Shown here: positions 48,012 through 57,539 of the stretch, piece by piece | Position numbering within the stretch: position 1 is the first letter of the stretch | Layout of the letters: each line of letters opens with the position of its first letter | Assembly (NCBI GenBank): GCA_041916775.1 | Contig: JAYRYZ010000011.1 | Span: 1-64,000, forward strand | Origin: UBA2357 sp041916775 | GTDB taxonomy: Bacteria; Pseudomonadota; Gammaproteobacteria; Burkholderiales; Rhodocyclaceae | Direction of reading: 5' to 3' | Length of the DNA: 64,000 nt | Translations under genes and position numbers: made by a program | The notes under the pieces: model-generated | What the model was told of the DNA's origin: nothing | Databases searched by the model: none | The model's input: the letters and a program-made list of their open reading frames with translations, nothing else

Positions 48012-49034
48012 TCAGTACGGGCTCAGGCAACAGTTGCGTTTGCGAAACAGGAGATACACCGCGTCTTCACCCGCGATCGGGAACTCCTTTCCGGCTCGCC
48101 AGGTGATCGAGTTGGCGCCCAGCGCCGGGCAGCAGTTGCCAAAGCGCGATCCGGTTACCGGAATCGGGGCGACCATCTGTGACTTGTAGGCGCGCTTGTC
48201 CATGAGCGGTGCCATGGTCGGTCCGCACAGCGCCCCGCTGCCGTGGTATTGCCAGGCGATGAACTGGCGATGCAGCTTGTGCATGAGGCGCTGTGCGATC
48301 AGCAGGCTGGAGTCCACCATCCCGGTGTGATGGGTGATGCGGCCCTGGTTGGGATACATGCCGCCCTGGCAGCCGGCGCACCAGAACAGCTCCCGCCTCG
48401 GAAAGCCAGCCGTCGCAGTCACGCAGTCGGCCGCGCACGCGGCGATCGCGATCGGATTCGCGAACAGCAGCGCCTCGGGATTGAAGATCGCCGAGAGCGA
48501 ACTCGAATTCCAGGTGGGATCCACCTCGGTCAGATAGGCGATATCCCACTCGACCTGCTGCAGGCACGGATGGTCGGCCAGCACCCCCAGAAGGTAAAGG
48601 ATGGGATAGACGTAGTGGTGCGCCTGGTAGAACACTTCGGGCGCCACCCCGTCCTTGCGTGTGCGCCGACCATGTCGGGGGGCGGGAATCGCTTCCGGCA
48701 GGGTGATTCCGCCCAGCGACGGGAAGCAATAGGGTTTCCTCACGACCTCGGTGAGGATCGCCGGCTCCCAGAAGCCGATCGAGAGCCCGACCCGCGGCGG
48801 CGTGCCAGCGCAGACACAGACCGGACTCGACGGGTTGCCAATGTCACGCTGCCCGCCAATGTTCGCGATCTTGGCCGAGCCGATCGACAGCGGCAGCACG
48901 CAACGCCAGCAGATGTCGGTGACCGGGTTGAAGAAGTGGCTGTTGCAGCTATCCGCGCGCGCGCCATACGTGGTCAACAGGCACAGCGCAAACAGCGCCG
49001 CGCGCAGCATCAGGGAGATCGGGGGGTTCTTCAC
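48012..49034 (-). CDS. traU: TraU pilus assembly protein
   Basis: A 340-residue periplasmic protein (F TraU 330) with a signal peptide ending near residue 27 (GARA). The conserved FNPVTDICWRCVLPLSIGSA, VCVCAGTPPRVGLSIGFWEP and SLGGITLPEAIPAP blocks and many cysteines identify TraU. Needed for F pilus and DNA transfer. Its ATG overlaps traW (ATGA-type, 4 nt). Confidence 0.94.
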   Translation of the reverse strand: MKNPPISLMLRAALFALCLLTTYGARADSCNSHFFNPVTDICWRCVLPLSIGSAKIANIGGQRDIGNPSSPVCVCAGTPPRVGLSIGFWEPAILTEVVRKPYCFPSLGGITLPEAIPAPRHGRRTRKDGVAPEVFYQAHHYVYPILYLLGVLADHPCLQQVEWDIAYLTEVDPTWNSSSLSAIFNPEALLFANPIAIAACAADCVTATAGFPRRELFWCAGCQGGMYPNQGRITHHTGMVDSSLLIAQRLMHKLHRQFIAWQYHGSGALCGPTMAPLMDKRAYKSQMVAPIPVTGSRFGNCCPALGANSITWRAGKEFPIAGEDAVYLLFRKRNCCLSPY

Positions 49035-49690
49035 GGGACGTCCTCCGGGTCGAGTTCCTCGATCCGCAGCGCGAGTCCGTCCTGGGTGACCAGCGCCGGC
49101 ACCGCGCGAATGCCCAGGCGTTCTACGAGCAGCCCGTGCTGATCAAAGAAGACCTGGCGCTGCCAGGCGATGCCGAGTTTCTGCCACGATCCGGCGACGA
49201 GGATCGGCGTGATCACCCCCTCATGCGCGTCGATCAGGCGCACGGCCGCGGCAATCTGCGCCTCGTCGCGCCCGTCGAAGAACAGGAGCGGCTCGGGCAG
49301 ATCGACGGTCTCGAGCGGATTGACCCGGTAGCCGGCCGGAAACAGGATCCGCCCCGCTCCGTCCGTGATCGACTCGGAGAGCACGATCGACGGATCATGC
49401 AGCCAGGACCGGCGCGCCTCGGCGCGAACGAGCCCTGGAACCGGCTGCGGCTCGGCCAGTGAGTCGAGAACGCGGGCTTCGGCCTCACGCTTGATCCGGT
49501 CCCAGGTGCCGTCTTCGATGCGCGACTGCACGCTGGCCGTCAGGCTTTCGATGAAGTCCGGCTCGGCAATCGGATACACCGGGCCGTAGTGACCGAGGTC
49601 GATCGCGTGGGCAGGCCCGAAGAGACCGGCGGCAAGGATCAGGCTTTGAGCGTTTCGGGCGAGGCGTCGAAGGTGGCTTGTCAGTTTCAT
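49031..49690 (-). CDS. traW: TraW pilus assembly protein
   Basis: A 219-residue periplasmic protein (F TraW 210). The ATG at 49690 begins MKLTSHLRRLARNAQSLILA, a signal peptide ending AHA; the longer ORF start at 49801 is a shadow. IDLGHYGPVYPIAEPDFIES matches the TraW start, and DEAQIAAAVRL, VFFDQHGLLVERLGIRAVPA match the thioredoxin-like C-terminus. Works with TrbC, TraU and TraF. Confidence 0.92.
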   Translation of the reverse strand: MKLTSHLRRLARNAQSLILAAGLFGPAHAIDLGHYGPVYPIAEPDFIESLTASVQSRIEDGTWDRIKREAEARVLDSLAEPQPVPGLVRAEARRSWLHDPSIVLSESITDGAGRILFPAGYRVNPLETVDLPEPLLFFDGRDEAQIAAAVRLIDAHEGVITPILVAGSWQKLGIAWQRQVFFDQHGLLVERLGIRAVPALVTQDGLALRIEELDPEDVP

Positions 49691-49694
49691 GGTC

Positions 49695-50213
49695 TCAGAA
49701 CACCGGATGCGCCACACCGACGATGCGCCCGATCGGGACCAGGCCCGACGAGGCGTAGCGCGAATCGAAGCTGTCGGGACTGTCGGACTGGGCGAACACA
49801 TGGCCGGCCGGGATCACCCCGGGCGCGATCGGCTCGAGCGGCACGCCGGCCCGGGTGCGGGGCTTCGCGTACCCGATCTCGCGGTCGGCGACCCGGACGG
49901 TGCGGTCCTCGACCGTGATGAGATCGCCCTCGACGCCGGCGACCCGCTTGAAGAACAGCACCCCATCGATGTAGCCCACACTCGGCAGCGGCTCGCCGGC
50001 GTAGCGATAGACCATCAACTCACCGAGCTTGGGCATCGCGCCGCGCTCGAGCCACACAAGCCGGTACGGCAGGCTGGGCGTGAGATTGACGTAGAGCCAG
50101 TGCTGGACGACGAAATAGCCGACCACGATCGGCACACTGATGAACCCGTAACGGATCACGAACTGAGCCAGTGCCTTGCATTCCCCGATGCGATTCGAAA
50201 GAAAGCCCCTCAT
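49695..50213 (-). CDS. S26-type conjugative signal peptidase
   Basis: A 172-residue membrane protein with an N-terminal transmembrane helix (FISVPIVVGYFVVQHWLYVN) and the S26 catalytic dyad: Ser in NLTPSLPYRLVWLERGAMPK and Lys in GVLFFKRVAGVEGD; GHVFAQSDSPDSFDSRYASS and GLVPIGRIVGVAHPVF follow as in TrhF/TraF leader peptidases. It should process the pilin precursor. The ATG at 50213 overlaps trbI by 4 nt; the ORF start at 50834 belongs to shadow sequence. Confidence 0.9.
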   Translation of the reverse strand: MRGFLSNRIGECKALAQFVIRYGFISVPIVVGYFVVQHWLYVNLTPSLPYRLVWLERGAMPKLGELMVYRYAGEPLPSVGYIDGVLFFKRVAGVEGDLITVEDRTVRVADREIGYAKPRTRAGVPLEPIAPGVIPAGHVFAQSDSPDSFDSRYASSGLVPIGRIVGVAHPVF

Positions 50214-50650
50214 AGCCCCACCTTGCGACGCAACGCGGCGGTGAGATCCACGGTCTGGAAGCGCCCCGCCACCGCGTTGCTGGCGAGTACCACGCAGCCG
50301 CACTCTTGCGAGATCTCCTCGAGCGCGCGCGGTAGATCGCGCGCAAAGGCTGCGGCCAGATCGATCGCCATCTGGCGTTCGCGCGCGCTGACATCGTCCG
50401 CACTCACGATCCGGGTGAAGGCGGCTTCCTTGTCGCGATAGACCGAGGCAAGATCCACAACACCGATCGGCGCCGGCAGGCGGGTCGGCAGGATGAGCCA
50501 GTGATACGCCGCGATCGCGAGCCAGGCATTGAGGAGCGCAAGCAGTACGATCGCGACCGCGCCGATACCGCGCGACTGGGCGCCCTCGGACGCCAGGCCG
50601 CTTTCCTGCAGCGGCGGCATCACGGGCGGGGTGTTGAGGGTTTCGGTCAC
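50210..50650 (-). CDS. trbI: TrbI F-type transfer protein
   Basis: A 146-residue inner-membrane protein (F TrbI 128). One transmembrane helix (IGAVAIVLLALLNAWLAIAA, about residues 29-48) and a periplasmic helical domain (LPAPIGVVDLASVYRDKEAA, AFARDLPRALEEISQECGCV) as in the F-type TrbI family. Overlaps traC and the signal peptidase gene by 4 nt each. Confidence 0.88.
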   Translation of the reverse strand: MTETLNTPPVMPPLQESGLASEGAQSRGIGAVAIVLLALLNAWLAIAAYHWLILPTRLPAPIGVVDLASVYRDKEAAFTRIVSADDVSARERQMAIDLAAAFARDLPRALEEISQECGCVVLASNAVAGRFQTVDLTAALRRKVGL

Positions 50651-53229
50651 TCGATCTCTCCCCGCTCGCGCAACACCGCCTCGATCGCCTCGTCGATCGA
50701 CATCCCTTTCGCCATTTTTTCGTCGAGGGGCGCGTTGTCCTCATAGCGGTTCGAGAACAGCAGCAAGGTGTAGGGGTCGATGATCGAGCGCAGCACGCCC
50801 TCGCCCATGGTCGTGAAGGCATACACCTCGGCATAGGCGCCCTTCTCGAGGCGTAGCGACTGCAGGACGCGTTTCTTGTGCTCGTCGATCGACAGGCGCC
50901 CGGAGCGCGAAAGCAGCTCGACCGACTCCTTCCTCTGGCGCATCACGAAGATCGCATCCGACAGGTTGAACGCGGTCAGGAGCGCCGGGGACTCGTAGTA
51001 GTCGTCGAGCTGCTGCGTAGCCGTGCCGAGCGCCCCGCCGTACTTACGCGCCCGGCGCGCAGCCTCTTCGATGATCAGGGTGACGACGTTGTCGTTCTCG
51101 TTGCCGAGTTGCTGCTTCAACTCGTCGATGATCAGGAGCTTCCTCCTGTTGCGGGTGAAGTACATCTCGCTGGTGATCCGGAACAACAGGATCATCATCA
51201 CCACCCGGTGAAGCTGCGGCGAGCGCTTGAGCGCTTCGACCTCGATCACGATCAGGTTGCGGTTGAAGTCGACGTTCGACGGGCCGTCGAAGAATTCGGC
51301 ATAGGCGCCGCCGGTTGCATAGGGCTCGAGCATCACCGCGAGATCGGTGATCCGGACATCCAGCGGATCCTCGGGATTCAAGCGACCGGGGATGAACACA
51401 TTGCGCACGTCGCTCAAGGTCATGTCCTTGCCCTTCTCGTTCCAGCAGCGGGTCAGTGCGGTGGCGATCGCCGCGTACTGGAAGGGCTCGAGCGCACCGT
51501 AGGGGGCGGCCATCTTGGCCACGACCGCCTGCAGCATCGCCATGTCGTCCTTGAAGTCGACGATGTGGGTGAAGGGGTTGATGTTGAGCCCGCAACCGGA
51601 GCGCAGCTCCAGCATTTGACCGTCAGCCTTGTCGCACAGGCGGGCGAAGGATTTGCCGAGATCCAGCATCCAGACCTTGGACCCCGCGCCAAGGTAGGAC
51701 CAGGCAATCTCGTTCAGGAAGACCGACTTGCCCGATCCGCTTGATCCCGCCACGGCGAAGTTGTAGTTGCCTTCGGAGTTGTCATAGAGATCGAGGCCGA
51801 TCACCTGGCCACGTCGCCCCCCGAAGAGCAGGATCGGGGATTGCGAGCCGCGCCACTCGGCGATCATCGGCGCCAGATGCACCACGTTCGGGATGGACTT
51901 GGTCGAGGCGATCCCGAAACTGTAGAGATCGGTCTGCATCGGCTTCGAGTAGCTCATCGGCAGCGAACTCATCAACGCGGGCCGATGCAGGAAGGTGATG
52001 TTGTTGAGCGCAAAGCCCTGATCCCGCCAGATCCCCTCGGCCATGGATTCAGCCCGGTCGATATCGCCCGCCCGCGCGAAGAGCCCCAGGGTGTGATAGC
52101 ACCGCACCAGTGCGCCACTGGTGTTCACTTCGCGCAGCGCCTCGTCCCAGTCCGTCTTCTTCTCGGCCAGATCGGGCATCATCGGGGCCATCTTCGATTG
52201 GGCATTCTGGGTCGCACGCAGTTGATTCGCCGTCGTGAGCGACTTGACCTCGCCCGGATCCTGGAACTGGATGCCCATGGTGATCAGGAACGGGCACGGG
52301 TACTGCAGGGTGTTCTGGAGGGTGTCGCCCACGAGCGCGCCCATTCGCCAGAGGCTGAAGCGCTCGGGGTAGGACTTCACGACATAGAAGCGGGCATGGA
52401 CATCGTCCTTGCGCGAGGGCTTCCTGAACTTGAGTCCGGTATCGGTCGCGATCTGGCGGGTGTCGATATCGACGATCTGGTCGCGCAACTGGCGATGCGG
52501 GTCGTAGTTGAGCGTGCTCACCGCCTCGTCCAGCAGCCGGTGCGGGTTGCAGAAATCGGCGCACCAGTTCAGAAGATCCGCCGGCGCCCATTGGCGGGTT
52601 GGAAACGCGGCCGCGCCCAGCGTCGAGGCGACGCTGCTGCGTAGCCGCACCAGGTTCTCGCGGGCCTGGGTGTCGTTTATCCGGCACGGCAGATAGACGC
52701 TGACGACCAGCCGGAAGTCGCGCAACAGATAGTTGCCGCTCGAGGCGACCGACTTCACCGCGCCGCGCAGGTAGTGCTCGACCCGGCGCCGGGCAAGGCG
52801 CCGGAAGAGCCCGCTGTTACGTGCTGGCCGGCCCCACTCGGCTGCTTGTTCGACATGATCATCGTCACGAACGCGCTGGTTCGCGTACTTCGCGAGCAAG
52901 GGCTTGATGTGCGGTGTGCCAAAGAGGTTGATCTGCAACGCAGCCCCCGGTGGCCAGGGCGCGGTATAGAGTCCGCGCAGCATGTCCGCCATGGCCTGAT
53001 CGGCGCCGCTCTGGGGCAAGGCCTCGAGCACGAAGCCGACGCCATCGGCGAGCACGAACAACTCGCGCTCGCTGTCGTAGGCACGGTAGTTGAGCCAGGT
53101 CGAGAACTTGGCGATGTCGCGCTCGTCCGCTTCGTCCGGAACGGACTCGGGCGTCTCGTCGGTGAAGTAGGACGACATGATGCCGGCCATCTTTTCTCCG
53201 AAGAGGGTCTCGAGGATCGATGCGGCCAT
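50647..53229 (-). CDS. traC: TraC T4SS ATPase
   Basis: An 860-residue cytoplasmic VirB4-type ATPase (F TraC 875), energising pilus assembly. Walker A FAVAGSSGSGKSVFLNEIAW is near residue 495, Walker B in KLLIIDELKQQLG near 700, and the RRARKYGGALGTATQQLDDY motif follows. The N-terminal half includes LAKFSTWLNYRAYDSERELF-type TraC features. Stop/start overlaps (TAATG, ATGA) link it to traV and trbI. Confidence 0.94.
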   Translation of the reverse strand: MAASILETLFGEKMAGIMSSYFTDETPESVPDEADERDIAKFSTWLNYRAYDSERELFVLADGVGFVLEALPQSGADQAMADMLRGLYTAPWPPGAALQINLFGTPHIKPLLAKYANQRVRDDDHVEQAAEWGRPARNSGLFRRLARRRVEHYLRGAVKSVASSGNYLLRDFRLVVSVYLPCRINDTQARENLVRLRSSVASTLGAAAFPTRQWAPADLLNWCADFCNPHRLLDEAVSTLNYDPHRQLRDQIVDIDTRQIATDTGLKFRKPSRKDDVHARFYVVKSYPERFSLWRMGALVGDTLQNTLQYPCPFLITMGIQFQDPGEVKSLTTANQLRATQNAQSKMAPMMPDLAEKKTDWDEALREVNTSGALVRCYHTLGLFARAGDIDRAESMAEGIWRDQGFALNNITFLHRPALMSSLPMSYSKPMQTDLYSFGIASTKSIPNVVHLAPMIAEWRGSQSPILLFGGRRGQVIGLDLYDNSEGNYNFAVAGSSGSGKSVFLNEIAWSYLGAGSKVWMLDLGKSFARLCDKADGQMLELRSGCGLNINPFTHIVDFKDDMAMLQAVVAKMAAPYGALEPFQYAAIATALTRCWNEKGKDMTLSDVRNVFIPGRLNPEDPLDVRITDLAVMLEPYATGGAYAEFFDGPSNVDFNRNLIVIEVEALKRSPQLHRVVMMILLFRITSEMYFTRNRRKLLIIDELKQQLGNENDNVVTLIIEEAARRARKYGGALGTATQQLDDYYESPALLTAFNLSDAIFVMRQRKESVELLSRSGRLSIDEHKKRVLQSLRLEKGAYAEVYAFTTMGEGVLRSIIDPYTLLLFSNRYEDNAPLDEKMAKGMSIDEAIEAVLRERGEIE

Positions 53230-53786
53230 TACTCGCCCTCCCCCGGCACCTGAATGCCCAGATCGTCAAAGCTCGGGAAGGTGGCTGTGGCTGGGCGGGT
53301 GCTCGGCTCGGACTGCGCGGGCGTGGTACTGGCGGCGGGCGGACGGATCGGCGCATAGCCGCTCGGCTTCGCTGCACCGTTGAAGTGCGCATGATTCCAG
53401 CGCCCGCCGTCGATCTGCACATAGACCCGGCGCAACTCCATCAGGTTGTCGTCGGAGTCCCGCCACGGTGCGATCGCGATCCGCATGACGCGCGGCGGCG
53501 AACGGAGCGCAAACGGCCCGTCGCCGAAACCGGGGGCGAGCACGACCGTGCGCGGTGCAACCGCCGCGCTTGGCGTGTCACTCCCTGTCGCGACGATCGG
53601 TCCGCCGATCCGGTGCCCCGAACCCGTGGACTCGGCATAGACCTCGGACATCGACATGCAGGCCCCGCCGTCGGGCATCGGGCAGCGATGGGACGAGGTA
53701 CCGCCCAGTCCGGTCACATCGGTTGCGCAACCGGCCAGAATGAGAGGGGCGCACGCCAGGGTGCATAGCGTGGTGCGAGCGTTCAT
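53229..53786 (-). CDS. traV: TraV lipoprotein
   Basis: A 185-residue outer-membrane lipoprotein (F TraV 171). MNARTTLCTLACAPLILAGC: lipobox LILAGC with Cys at residue 20. DVTGLGGTSSHRCPMPDGGA and MSMSEVYAES carry the two further cysteines of TraV. The C-terminal PPRVMRIAIAPWRDSDDNLM segment is also typical. It forms the outer-membrane core with TraK and TraB. The ATG at 53786 overlaps the dsbC gene end; the longer ORF from 54062 is a shadow. Confidence 0.92.
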   Translation of the reverse strand: MNARTTLCTLACAPLILAGCATDVTGLGGTSSHRCPMPDGGACMSMSEVYAESTGSGHRIGGPIVATGSDTPSAAVAPRTVVLAPGFGDGPFALRSPPRVMRIAIAPWRDSDDNLMELRRVYVQIDGGRWNHAHFNGAAKPSGYAPIRPPAASTTPAQSEPSTRPATATFPSFDDLGIQVPGEGE

Positions 53787-54568
53787 CTTGATGACTCCAT
53801 GCGTGATGACGTATAGGACGTGGAACGATCCAGCCACGCGAGCAAGGCATCGCGCCCGGTCGCCCCGGGCTGGATGCGGCCGTCCTCGGCGATCAAGGTC
53901 GGGGTGCCATAGACGCCCAGTTGGTTTGCCAGGGCGATGTTTCGCGCAAGCGCCCCGGTATCGCAGTCGGACGGCGCGGGCACTTCGGGCGAAGGCGCTC
54001 CGGGCGCACCCGCCTCGCCGAGCATGTGCGCGGTCCAGGCCTTGGCCCGGTCCGGCGAGCACCAGATCGCGCGTGCGATGCCCTCGGGATCGGGCTGCAG
54101 CGTGACGATGTGGACCTCGACCTCGATCTGCGGCAACTCGGCGAGCGTCTGCTCCAGGTCGCGGCAGTATCCGCAGTTCGGATCGGAGAAGAGCTTGATC
54201 CGGTAGGTCGGCGAGGCCGTGCGCGAGATCAGGACCGCATCGCTCGACGGCACCGCGGTGACATCGACCCGATCGATCTCCATCTTGCGCAGCGCAGTCA
54301 GATCACGACTCTCTGGGAGGTCATAGAGGTGCCCGAAGAAGAAGTAGCGCCCGCCCGACTCGACATAGGCGATGTTGCGGCCCATGGCCACCTCGTAGAG
54401 GCCCGGCACCACGGTGGTCGCGACCGCATCGAAGCGCGTGCCCGGGTAGGCCGCGCGCAGCTTTTCGAGCATCTCGTCGGTCTCGCCCGCGTGGACTTGC
54501 GTAATGAAGGCGAACAGGCAAACCGCAAACTGTCCCAGTGCCTTGCGAGCCTTGTCATCAGTCTTCAT
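53783..54568 (-). CDS. dsbC: DsbC-like disulphide isomerase
   Basis: A 261-residue periplasmic thiol isomerase of the DsbC family. Signal peptide to about residue 27, N-terminal dimerisation domain, then KLFSDPNCGYCRDLEQTLAE with the CGYC active site near residue 131 and YGTPTLIAEDGRI as the cis-Pro loop. An extra acidic Pro/Ala loop (EAGAPGAPSPEVPAPSD) is inserted. It should help fold the many-cysteine TraN, TraU and TraH. SXT/R391 elements carry a dsbC at the same position. Overlaps traV and traB. Confidence 0.93.
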   Translation of the reverse strand: MKTDDKARKALGQFAVCLFAFITQVHAGETDEMLEKLRAAYPGTRFDAVATTVVPGLYEVAMGRNIAYVESGGRYFFFGHLYDLPESRDLTALRKMEIDRVDVTAVPSSDAVLISRTASPTYRIKLFSDPNCGYCRDLEQTLAELPQIEVEVHIVTLQPDPEGIARAIWCSPDRAKAWTAHMLGEAGAPGAPSPEVPAPSDCDTGALARNIALANQLGVYGTPTLIAEDGRIQPGATGRDALLAWLDRSTSYTSSRMESSR

Positions 54569-55907
54569 AAAATTCCCCGAAGGCTAGATCGGGCAGTGGA
54601 ATGTCGAGTGCGATGCCCTTGGTGAAGGCGATATCGACCTGACGCCGTGCCTGCACTTCGATGACCGGGAAGATCTTCTCGGCCAGCGTGATGTAGTAGT
54701 TCGCGAGCCGGTCGAGCGCCTTGCCGACCCCCGAGGCCATGCCCGCCCGGAACTCGTTGCCGGCATTGGGCTGGATGACGGTGTTGCCCACCGGGGTGAC
54801 GGTGCTGGTCGTGTTCTGGTACTGGATCCCCTGGCCGATGCCGCTGACGATGCCCGCGAGGAGCGCATTGGCGAGGATCTGCCCCTGCTTGTTGCGCACA
54901 TGGCCCCGCACACCGAGCATGCCGGTCTCGTCGAACACCGAGCCGTGCGCCTTGACTTCGAGCGCCTGGCCGTCGTGACGGATGCAGGACAGGGTTTCGA
55001 TCCGGATGTAGGCGCGCTCGGCCGCGATGTCGCCATAGCCAGCGCCGACCACGAAGCAGTCGCGCACATTGGCCCGGAAGTGATTGGGCAAGATGCCCAG
55101 ATCGACGATGCGCAGCATCACCGGCAGTGGATTCTGCTGGGCCTGCGCGCCGGTCGGCGCGTCGATCCCCCCCATCAACTCGGCTTTCGCGAAGCCAATC
55201 GGCAGGAAGGTCTTGGCCGTATCCCGGGGGGCCGGGGTCGAGCGTCCGCTGCTTACACTGTTTGTGCTCCGGGCGCCCCGCGGGGCGGTGCCCCCCTCTT
55301 CCACGACCTCCGTCCGGGTCAGGCGCGCATGACCGAGCGCGCGAACCGGCTCCGGTGGCGGCGGTGGGCGGCTCGCGCTCTGCACCCAGTTGGGCAACAG
55401 CGTTGAACCCCCAGACAGGGCGGACGCCGCCTGGCCCGGCGTGGCCGGTGGGAAGCTGCTCGGGGCGCTGACCGGCTCCGGCGGCGCGATCTCTGTCGCA
55501 GCCGGGGCCTGTTCCGCCGGCTCCGGATCCGCCTGGACCGGCGTGCGGGTGGGCATGGGCGGCGTTGCGCTACGGTTGCGTAGATCCGCCTCGAGCTTGG
55601 CGAAGCGTTCGAGCAGCACCCGGGTCTGCTCCTCGGTGCTGGTGAGACGCCGCTCCTGCTCGGCCACCCGTGTGCCGGCGTCGCCGATCCAGCGATCGCG
55701 CGGATCCACCTGTTCGCCGGCCGCGCGGATATGGGTGGTGTTGATCGCATCCTTCGCGATCGTCTCGGTCTTGGGCGTGCTCGAGGTCGCGAAGATCAGG
55801 TACAGGCCCAGGTAGAGGGCGACCAGAACCGCACCGAGGGTCAGATACTGACGAGTCTTGCCCGACTTCAGGCCGGGGATGCGCGTCTTTTTGCCGAAGA
55901 GACTCAT
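54558..55907 (-). CDS. traB: TraB T4SS inner-membrane core protein
   Basis: A 449-residue VirB10-like protein (F TraB 475). One N-terminal transmembrane helix (YLTLGAVLVALYLGLYLIFA, about 21-40), a coiled coil (residues 65-95), a Pro-rich periplasmic linker (PPMPTRTPVQADPEPAEQAP and PPPPPEPVRAL) and a C-terminal beta-barrel domain (NPLPVMLRIVDLGILPNHFR, GYGDIAAERAYIRIETLSCI, VKAHGSVFDETGMLGVRGHV). It links inner and outer membranes. Overlaps traK by 4 nt. Confidence 0.94.
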   Translation of the reverse strand: MSLFGKKTRIPGLKSGKTRQYLTLGAVLVALYLGLYLIFATSSTPKTETIAKDAINTTHIRAAGEQVDPRDRWIGDAGTRVAEQERRLTSTEEQTRVLLERFAKLEADLRNRSATPPMPTRTPVQADPEPAEQAPAATEIAPPEPVSAPSSFPPATPGQAASALSGGSTLLPNWVQSASRPPPPPEPVRALGHARLTRTEVVEEGGTAPRGARSTNSVSSGRSTPAPRDTAKTFLPIGFAKAELMGGIDAPTGAQAQQNPLPVMLRIVDLGILPNHFRANVRDCFVVGAGYGDIAAERAYIRIETLSCIRHDGQALEVKAHGSVFDETGMLGVRGHVRNKQGQILANALLAGIVSGIGQGIQYQNTTSTVTPVGNTVIQPNAGNEFRAGMASGVGKALDRLANYYITLAEKIFPVIEVQARRQVDIAFTKGIALDIPLPDLAFGEFYED

Positions 55908-56668
55908 CTCGACTCCGTCGTGTGACGCACGATCCGGACCATCGTGCTTTGTCCTGGTCCAAGGTCGGCCTGCTCGAGCCCGACGGCGACCACATCGTTC
56001 TTCATGAACTCGCGCTCATCGATCACCATCGGCCGGCCCGACGTGTTGGTGAGCAGGAAGGCATCGACCTGCCAGCGGGGATGGCCGACGTATTCGCGCA
56101 GGAGCGTGAATTCGGCCTCGTTCCAGAGCGCAACCGGGGTGTTGCGCTCGATCACGCGCAGTGCGGGCGGCACCGCGTCGGAGGCGACCGAACGCAGCAG
56201 CATCACCAGCGCCTTCTCGTAGTTGGGCAGGCGCCCCAGGCCTTCACCCTGCACGCCGGCCGCGAGGCCCATGCGGCTATCCCGGATCAGGATGGTGTCG
56301 GCCGGAATCGAGGCCGGCGCCAACACCAGGGTGTAGGTGGCCTGTTCGGTGACGATGAAGAGGCTGGTCGCAGGCATCGCCGCGTCAAGCGGCTGGACGA
56401 ACACCTCGCCCCGATGCTCTTCGGCACGGATCATGAGCCGGCCGGCCGGATTCTCGGGCGACTGGACTTCAGCGCCGATCACGTCGGTGATCCGTGCACC
56501 TTCGACCCGGATACGGGTCGGATCCTTGATCGCAATCCGGGCCGTGGCCGATGCGCTGTCCTGCAATTCCAGCGTGACCAGCGCCTGCGCGGCCCCGCCC
56601 GCGAGGGCGAGTGCCAGGGCGAGGAGCGTCCTAGCGACGATCTTTGAGCAGCACATTGAGATCCGCAT
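55904..56668 (-). CDS. traK: TraK T4SS outer-membrane core protein
   Basis: A 254-residue VirB9-like protein (F TraK 242). The ATG at 56668 was chosen for its perfect GGAGG six bases upstream (the ORF opens earlier at 56719). Signal peptide MRISMCCSKIVARTLLALAL...AQA. RIRVEGARITDVIGAEVQSP, ENPAGRLMIRAEEHRGEVFV and SLFIVTEQATYTLVLAP are the TraK beta domain; the C-terminus (VPPALRVIERNTPVALWNEA) completes it. Overlaps traE by 38 nt. Confidence 0.9.
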   Translation of the reverse strand: MRISMCCSKIVARTLLALALALAGGAAQALVTLELQDSASATARIAIKDPTRIRVEGARITDVIGAEVQSPENPAGRLMIRAEEHRGEVFVQPLDAAMPATSLFIVTEQATYTLVLAPASIPADTILIRDSRMGLAAGVQGEGLGRLPNYEKALVMLLRSVASDAVPPALRVIERNTPVALWNEAEFTLLREYVGHPRWQVDAFLLTNTSGRPMVIDEREFMKNDVVAVGLEQADLGPGQSTMVRIVRHTTESR

Positions 56669-57221
56669 TGGGAGCCTCCGAGAATTCGATGAGATGGGCA
56701 CGTCCGCCGTCGATCGCAAAGCGCACCAGGTAGTGCTTCTCGACCTGGGTGACCGGTGTGCCGTTGATGAGCGTGTTGAGCCGTCCGGTGATCACGGCCG
56801 CGAGTTGTTCGGGCACCGAGCGGATCGTCTGCATGACGAAATAGGTGGCCGCGTTGTCGCGCTTCAGGCGCCGGGCCTCAAGCGCCTGGCGTTCCTTCAA
56901 GGTGCCATGCGCCTGCGGGTGCGCGTACTCGAGCAGCAAACGGCTCTTGAACTCGACGTTGTCGGCGGTGACATCCAGAATCAGGCCCGCACTCCAGAGC
57001 GCCATCTGTTCGATGTAGCTCGCCGAAGCGGTAGACGAGGTGATCCAGAACGACTTTTCGAGGTTGGGTGGCGTAACCACCGTGCGGTCGCGCCCGAACA
57101 TGTTCAGCGCGTTCCACAGCGCGAGAATCAGGGCCAGGGAAATGAACAGCGCGATGAATTGGGTGCGCTTCAACGAGCGCTTGAGCTCGTCCAGATCATC
57201 GGCGTAGCGGTTGGCATCCAT
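56631..57221 (-). CDS. traE: TraE T4SS protein
   Basis: A 196-residue VirB5/VirB8-like inner-membrane protein (F TraE 188). N-terminal helix (FIALFISLALILALWNALNM) preceded by RYADDLDELKRSLKRTQ; then RTVVTPPNLEKSFWITSSTA, SYIEQMALWSAGLILDVTAD and FESRLLLEYAHPQAHG-like blocks, typical of TraE. It overlaps traK and lies 3 nt after traL. Confidence 0.92.
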   Translation of the reverse strand: MDANRYADDLDELKRSLKRTQFIALFISLALILALWNALNMFGRDRTVVTPPNLEKSFWITSSTASASYIEQMALWSAGLILDVTADNVEFKSRLLLEYAHPQAHGTLKERQALEARRLKRDNAATYFVMQTIRSVPEQLAAVITGRLNTLINGTPVTQVEKHYLVRFAIDGGRAHLIEFSEAPNADLNVLLKDRR

Positions 57222-57224
57222 GGC

Positions 57225-57530
57225 TCAGCCCACCATTTCGTGTTGTGAAGAAGGGGGGAGCGCCTTGGGCGCAGCGAGGCTCACTGGCGGCAGCACCCAG
57301 TACATGAAGTGGCGGAAATACTTGGGATGCCGCGCGGCCTTGATCTTGCCGATCCGCTGGGCGATGAAGAAGCCCACCGCCACCCCCATGAAGAGGCTCA
57401 GCCCGGTGCCCTTCAACATGCCCATGAACAGGCAGAACGCGAACGGCAAGGCGATATCGAGCTCCCAGAGGCCGAGTTTCCACGGATCATCGAGGCGGCG
57501 CAGGACATGGGTCTCACCGTTCGCGCTCAT
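57225..57530 (-). CDS. traL: TraL T4SS protein
   Basis: A 101-residue small membrane protein (F TraL 91) with two hydrophobic stretches: LGLWELDIALPFAFCLFMGM and LFMGVAVGFFIAQRIGKIKA. The RRLDDPWKLGLWELD start and the FRHFMYWVLPP end match TraL/VirB3-type proteins. Between the pilin gene and traE. Confidence 0.92.
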   Translation of the reverse strand: MSANGETHVLRRLDDPWKLGLWELDIALPFAFCLFMGMLKGTGLSLFMGVAVGFFIAQRIGKIKAARHPKYFRHFMYWVLPPVSLAAPKALPPSSQHEMVG

Positions 57531-57539
57531 GACGGCCCC